NCBI RefSeq assembly: GCF_041397485.1
Contig: NZ_JAWKWO010000003.1
Span: forward strand, 496,001-560,000
From: Zhengella sp020637775
Lineage (GTDB): Bacteria > Pseudomonadota > Alphaproteobacteria > Rhizobiales > Rhizobiaceae
Direction: 5' to 3'
DNA length: 64,000 nucleotides
How positions within the stretch are numbered: the first letter of the stretch is position 1; every line of letters begins with the position of its first letter. The notes below the pieces were generated by a model. That model worked only from the letters and a program-made list of their open reading frames with translations. It was not told the origin of the DNA and did no database searches. The translations under genes were made by a program, and so were the position numbers. Of this stretch, positions 61,698 to 64,000 are shown in pieces.

Positions 61698-62524
61698 TGC
61701 GTTTTTCCGACAAGGATCTGGACTGGCTCGTGGACTGCCTCGAACGGGCCGCGCAGCAGGAAATCCTGCCGCGCTTCCGGCGGCTGGGCGAAGGCGACGT
61801 GCGGGAGAAGACCTCCGGTTCCGATCTGGTGACCGAGGCGGATGTGAATGCCGAGCGTGTCATCACGGCCGATCTTGAAGCCCGGTTTCCGGGCGTGCGG
61901 GTGATTGGCGAGGAAGCCGTCTCCGCCAATCCGGACCTGAAATACGGATGGGCCGGCGAGGGACTGGCGGTTACCGTCGACCCGGTCGATGGCACATTCA
62001 ACTTCGCGTCCGGCGTGACCGTTTTCGGCGTCATGGCCGCGGTGGTGCTGGATGGCGAGACCGTGGCCGGCGTGATCCACGACCCGGTTGGCGGTGACAC
62101 GATGATCGCCACGCTTGGCGGCGGTGCCTTCGTGCGCAAGGCGGGCATGGCAGACCGGCGGCTGCGCGCGGCTTCGGCACTTCCCGTGGCGCGGATGATC
62201 GGTGCGGTGTCCTGGCAGAATGCAACGCCGGAGGAGCGGGTGCGCCTTGGAGCCGGTCATGCGCGGTTTGAAGCGCCGGTCTGCTATCGTTGCGCAGCGC
62301 AGGATTACCGCATGCTGGCCGAAGGGCATATGCATTTCTCCTACTATTCGCAGCTGACGCCCTGGGATCATCCGGCAGGTGCGCTGACCCACAGGGAAGC
62401 GGGCGGCCATGTGGCCAAGCTGGATGGCATGCCCTACCGGCCGGACGATCTCGACGGGCATTTGCTGGCCGCGCCGGACCCGGACAGCTGGCACGCCATT
62501 CGCGAGACGCTGCTGGGCGATTGA
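61697..62524 (+). CDS. Inositol-monophosphatase-family enzyme
   Basis: A 275-residue magnesium-dependent phosphatase of the IMPase/HisN family. The metal site is formed by the Glu in IGEEAVSANP and the Asp residues in VTVDPVDGTFNFASG, and a later Asp in LTPWDHPAGALTHREAGG. Family members dephosphorylate inositol phosphate, histidinol phosphate or 3'-phosphoadenosine 5'-phosphate. The sequence alone does not decide which. Its start overlaps the ttcA stop, so translation is coupled. Confidence 0.88.
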   Translation: MRFSDKDLDWLVDCLERAAQQEILPRFRRLGEGDVREKTSGSDLVTEADVNAERVITADLEARFPGVRVIGEEAVSANPDLKYGWAGEGLAVTVDPVDGTFNFASGVTVFGVMAAVVLDGETVAGVIHDPVGGDTMIATLGGGAFVRKAGMADRRLRAASALPVARMIGAVSWQNATPEERVRLGAGHARFEAPVCYRCAAQDYRMLAEGHMHFSYYSQLTPWDHPAGALTHREAGGHVAKLDGMPYRPDDLDGHLLAAPDPDSWHAIRETLLGD

Positions 62525-62548
62525 ATGCCAAATTCGCCGTCGGCGCGT

Positions 62549-63346
62549 TCAGGCGCTGCCGGCTGGCAAGAAGCGGCTGACCAGGCCGGAGTCGACCCAG
62601 CCGCGCAGATGGCCGGCGACACGCATGGCGGCATTTTCCGGATCGGACATCATGGCCGCCATTTCGCAGAGCAAGCCGAATCTGGCGCCGTCGATGGTCT
62701 CGCGCAGCAGCATGGCCTCTTCCTCGTCCAGCGAGCGGTACCGCGCCTGCATGTCGAGGCGCCAGACAAGAATCGCCGCGCCCGCCGCTTCCGGTTGCGG
62801 GGCAGGCGGTGCCTCATTGCGCCTCAGCGCGCCCAGGATGGCTGCGGCATTCGTGGAGATTGGCACGATCGCCACTGACGGGTGAAGCTGGAGGCGCAAG
62901 GACAACGCCTTTTCCGGCGGGATGCGCGCCATGTCATCAAGACTGGCCGTTGGAGCATCCGGCGCGTCGAAAGCACTGGACAAGGCCCATTGCAGGGCGG
63001 CCAGATCGCCGATCACGGGATGGGCAGACCAGGGTGGCGTTTGGCTGGCAAAGGCGGCGAAACGCTCGCCATACCAGCGGGCATTGCGCGTGGCAGAGGG
63101 GCAGGCATCGATATAGGCCCGGGCAACAAGATCGAACTGCTCGTCGCCGAGAAAGGCATGCAAGGCGTCGAAGTCATCACGCAGGATTCCCGCAAGCCGG
63201 AGGCGGTAGGCGTCGCGATAGGTGGCGAGGCGGTCCGCCCGGCTGTTGTGCGGCGGGGCCGCGATCAGGTCGAGGGCGGCATCTTCGCCATCCTTGATGG
63301 CGGCCTGCATGCCAGCCTGCAACTGTGCGAGGGAAAGCCCGGTCAT
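62549..63346 (-). CDS. bufC: DUF2063 protein, BufC-like partner of MNIO enzyme
   Basis: A 265-residue protein of the DUF2063 (HvfC/BufC-type) family. The N-terminal domain includes ATYRDAYRLRLAGILRDDFDALHAFLGDEQFDLVA and YIDACPSATRNARWYGERF, typical of the family; older annotations call this a putative DNA-binding domain. In bufferin-type operons it partners the DUF692 oxidase, presumably recognising the precursor peptide. Its start overlaps the end of the DUF692 gene by 4 bases, so the two are co-translated. The operon reads leftward, with the precursor gene expected beyond the right window edge. Confidence 0.88.
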   Translation of the reverse strand: MTGLSLAQLQAGMQAAIKDGEDAALDLIAAPPHNSRADRLATYRDAYRLRLAGILRDDFDALHAFLGDEQFDLVARAYIDACPSATRNARWYGERFAAFASQTPPWSAHPVIGDLAALQWALSSAFDAPDAPTASLDDMARIPPEKALSLRLQLHPSVAIVPISTNAAAILGALRRNEAPPAPQPEAAGAAILVWRLDMQARYRSLDEEEAMLLRETIDGARFGLLCEMAAMMSDPENAAMRVAGHLRGWVDSGLVSRFLPAGSA

Positions 63347-64000
63347 GCGGCGCGCGCCCGCGATGCATCGCCCAGCACATCGCGCGCGATAGCGCGGGCG
63401 CGATCCAGTTCCGCCAGCAGGTCGGCAAGCGGGGGAATGTTGTCATCGCGCTCGATCATGGTGGAGACAGGCCCGAACCGGCGCAGCGCTTCACCATACA
63501 GTTCGAAAACCGCGTCGCATACCGGCTGGTCATGGGTGTCGATCAGGTGGCCATTGCCTTCCGAATGTCCGGCGAGGTGGAACTGCACGACCCGCTCGAC
63601 CGGAATGGCATCGATGAAGCGGCTGCCGTCAAAGGCATGGTTCTCGCCGGAGACAAAGACGTTATTGACGTCGAGCAGCAGCCAGCAATCGGCGCGGCGG
63701 GCCATTTCGGCCACGAATTCCCATTCGCTCATCTCGCTGCAGGCATATTCGATATAGGACGATACGTTCTCGATGGCGATGCGCCGGCCGAGATAGTCCT
63801 GAACGCGGGCTATCCGGTCGCAGACATGGTCCAGCGCCTCCTCCGTGTGGGGCACGGGCAGAAGGTCATGCAGGTTCACGCCGTGGACGCCTGTCCAGCA
63901 GAGGTGATCGGATATCCAGCGCGGGTTCACGCGGTCGGCCAGCGCCTTCAACTGCCCGAGATAGTCCATGTCGAGCGGCGCGGTTGAAGCGATGGAGAGG
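63343..64000 (-). CDS. bufB: DUF692 (MNIO) iron oxidase, BufB-like, C-terminal part
   Basis: The start lies beyond the window; about 218 residues remain. MNIO-family enzymes (DUF692) use two or three iron ions to modify cysteines in ribosomal peptides such as methanobactin, 3-thiaglutamate precursors and bufferins. Metal-ligand and active-site candidates are visible in order: His in ISDHLCW, Glu in IAIENVSSYIEY, Asp and Asn in LLDVNNVFV, His in VQFHLAGHS, Asp-x-His-Asp in DTHDQPV, and Glu in TMIERDDNIP. It is followed by bufC. The gene identity is firm; the peptide substrate is not seen. Confidence 0.92.
   Translation of the reverse strand, partial: LSIASTAPLDMDYLGQLKALADRVNPRWISDHLCWTGVHGVNLHDLLPVPHTEEALDHVCDRIARVQDYLGRRIAIENVSSYIEYACSEMSEWEFVAEMARRADCWLLLDVNNVFVSGENHAFDGSRFIDAIPVERVVQFHLAGHSEGNGHLIDTHDQPVCDAVFELYGEALRRFGPVSTMIERDDNIPPLADLLAELDRARAIARDVLGDASRARAA

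Overview
The window is a GC-rich chromosomal segment, about 64 kb, of an alphaproteobacterium. I place it in the Hyphomicrobiales (Rhizobiales), probably near the Phyllobacteriaceae/Brucellaceae. The grounds are the CckA cell-cycle kinase, two BA14K-family proteins, a giant GPR-like coiled-coil protein of the type linked to polar growth, a DksA with a single cysteine, a GAAC-N7-GAAC SOS box in front of recA, DUF2865, and a YrbE/Mla transporter with a PqiC-type lipoprotein. I see no insertion sequence, prophage, CRISPR array, tRNA or rRNA. Almost all of it is core genome.

Layout, left to right. 1-6.4 kb: the 3' end of rpiA, a DUF2059 protein, glutathione reductase, two BA14K paralogues on the minus strand with palindromic upstream regions and an AT-rich island, a gamma-glutamylcyclotransferase-like protein, and a class II DAHP synthase. 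The DAHP synthase reading frame begins with an Xre-type helix-turn-helix domain and is preceded by two matching palindromes. 6.5-12.9 kb: a plus-strand run of extradiol dioxygenase, diacylglycerol kinase, hemerythrin, NAD synthetase, an MFS carrier and glutamyl-tRNA synthetase. 12.8-18.4 kb: a minus-strand run of DUF2865 protein (overlapping gltX tail to tail), malic enzyme, an atypical SDR and an enolase-superfamily epimerase. 18.5-22.6 kb: a lipid ABC importer operon (STAS-permease, ATPase, MCE protein, lipoprotein). 22.7-28.3 kb: the 1841-residue GPR-like protein, divergent from a small Hpt protein and a ferredoxin.

29.4-37.5 kb: a HerA-like ATPase, a DUF922 putative protease, the folate operon folP-folB-folK, a small periplasmic protein, and a YcjF/YcjX/SixA run. 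38-43.8 kb: dksA with a double palindrome upstream, a FliO-like membrane protein, cckA, a LuxR-type regulator and a short unknown gene. 44-50 kb: pseudouridine catabolism (psuG/psuK-like), recA and alaS. 50.7-58.4 kb: icd, an alpha/beta hydrolase, trmJ, murI, a Tat-exported PhoX phosphatase with a candidate Pho box, a DUF4336 protein and rpsD. 58.5-64 kb: a GT39 glycosyltransferase convergent with a GtrA-family protein, ttcA, an inositol-monophosphatase-family enzyme, and at the right edge a BufC/BufB (DUF2063/DUF692) pair. That pair marks a bufferin-type RiPP operon continuing out of the window.

The most unusual items are the HTH-DAHP synthase reading frame with its tandem operators, the truncated MNIO RiPP operon, the 11-residue repeat array in the GPR-like protein, and several strong inverted repeats outside genes (upstream of dksA, upstream of maeB, and around the BA14K genes).
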